A stretch of 5,498 nt of DNA from an uncultured Bacilli bacterium (GTDB taxonomy: Bacteria; Bacillota_I; Bacilli_A; RF39; UBA660), in assembly GCA_947630885.1 (NCBI GenBank), contig CANRJI010000065.1:1-5498 (forward strand), in the 5' to 3' direction. Shown one piece after another: positions 5,039 to 5,498 of the stretch. Position 1 is the first letter of the stretch. Each line of letters begins with the position of its first letter. Under the pieces are notes generated by a model that worked only from the letters and a program-made list of their open reading frames with translations, ran no database searches and had not been told where the DNA came from. The position numbers and the translations under genes were made by a program.

Positions 5039-5498
5039 GTATATACCAGTTATTGGATTAGAAGTTCACTGCGAACTAAAGAGTAAAAGTAAAAATTTTA
5101 GTAGAGCAGTAAATGATGAAGGAAAAGTTAATACTAATTTAGTGGTAGTCGATATTGGATATCCTGGTATTCTTCCAGTAGTAAATAGGGAAGCTGTTAG
5201 AAAATCAGTTATGGTTGCGCTTGCACTAAACTGTGAAGTACCAGAAAAGTTATCTTTTGACCGCAAGAACTATTATTATCCAGATTTACCTAAAGGATAT
5301 CAAATTACACAGTTTGGTAATCCTATTGGAACTAATGGTTATGTAATGATAAATGTCGATGGAGTAGAAAAGAAAATACTTATTCACGATACACATTTGG
5401 AAGAAGATACCGCAAATATGGAGCATTTATCTAATTATTCGTTAATTGATTATAATCGTGCGGGAGTTCCTCTACTGGAGACTGTTACAGAACCTTGT
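5031..5498 (+). CDS. gatB: Glutamyl-tRNA(Gln)/aspartyl-tRNA(Asn) amidotransferase subunit B, N-terminal part (runs off the window)
   Basis: 156 codons are visible from the ATG at 5031, without a stop; full GatB is about 475 aa. GatB phosphorylates the Glu (or Asp) on the mischarged tRNA and amidates it with ammonia from GatA. Recognisable blocks are PVIGLEVHCEL (6-16), with Glu11 and His13 of the metal/ATP site, FDRKNYYYPDLPKGYQITQF (77-96), HLEED (122-126), which supplies the paired acidic residues, and DYNRAGVPLLETVTEP. The region that holds CxC...CxxC zinc ligands in many GatB proteins reads KNFSRAVNDEG...NTNLVVVDIGYPG with no cysteines, as I recall for staphylococcal GatB (NTNVIDLAYPG). 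AGGTGA (5019-5024) lies 6 nt upstream of the ATG. The start overlaps the last 8 nt of gatA, which implies coupled translation. The tRNA-binding cradle and YqeY/tail domains lie beyond the window. Confidence 0.95.
   Translation, partial: MSRYIPVIGLEVHCELKSKSKNFSRAVNDEGKVNTNLVVVDIGYPGILPVVNREAVRKSVMVALALNCEVPEKLSFDRKNYYYPDLPKGYQITQFGNPIGTNGYVMINVDGVEKKILIHDTHLEEDTANMEHLSNYSLIDYNRAGVPLLETVTEPC

Noticed and set aside
5066..5266. Minus-strand open frame of 66 codons
   Set aside because: It lies fully antisense to gatB, whose protein is unmistakable; Ser/Thr/Phe-rich translation is typical of a shadow frame.

Overview
The window comes from a low-GC bacterium of the Bacillota, most likely a Bacilli or Mollicutes-like lineage. 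The evidence is strong AT bias, purine-rich Shine-Dalgarno (SD) sites, a sigma-A type N-terminus, and a GatCAB amidotransferase whose GatB is of the Staphylococcus-like type without zinc cysteines. Trp is written TGG throughout and no ORF is interrupted by TGA, so the standard bacterial code fits. This is ordinary chromosomal housekeeping DNA. I see no transposon, phage, CRISPR or RNA gene.

Layout. Positions 1-3095 are all on the minus strand; 3306 to the end is all on the plus strand. Reading the minus strand from its upstream end, there is an XRE-type regulator (2757-3095) closed by a terminator. Next is an unrecognised three-helix membrane protein (2363-2719) with no SD, a -10 box directly against its ATG, and hence a possible leaderless mRNA. 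A small heat-shock protein (1930-2313) follows, with its own terminator. Last comes a tight three-gene unit: RlmI-like SAM methyltransferase (986-1846), RluA-family pseudouridine synthase (250-1008), and the start of rpoD, the housekeeping sigma factor (1-247, cut by the window edge). The plus strand carries gatC, gatA and the first 156 codons of gatB, overlapping end to end.

How they fit together. GatCAB converts Glu-tRNA(Gln) (and often Asp-tRNA(Asn)) to the correctly charged tRNA, and is normally found where GlnRS and/or AsnRS is missing. The methyltransferase and pseudouridine synthase are RNA-modification candidates that appear to share an mRNA with rpoD, whose SD lies inside the pseudouridine synthase gene.

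The most interesting region is the 210-bp divergent spacer between the XRE gene and gatC (3096-3305). It holds two 17-bp sites of the form TGGT-N9-ACCA, sharing the half TATTACCA, with centres 62 bp apart (about six helical turns). They are good candidates for paired operators of the adjacent XRE protein. Secondary points are the putative leaderless membrane gene, an AT-rich inverted repeat just upstream of hsp20, and very short predicted 5' leaders throughout.
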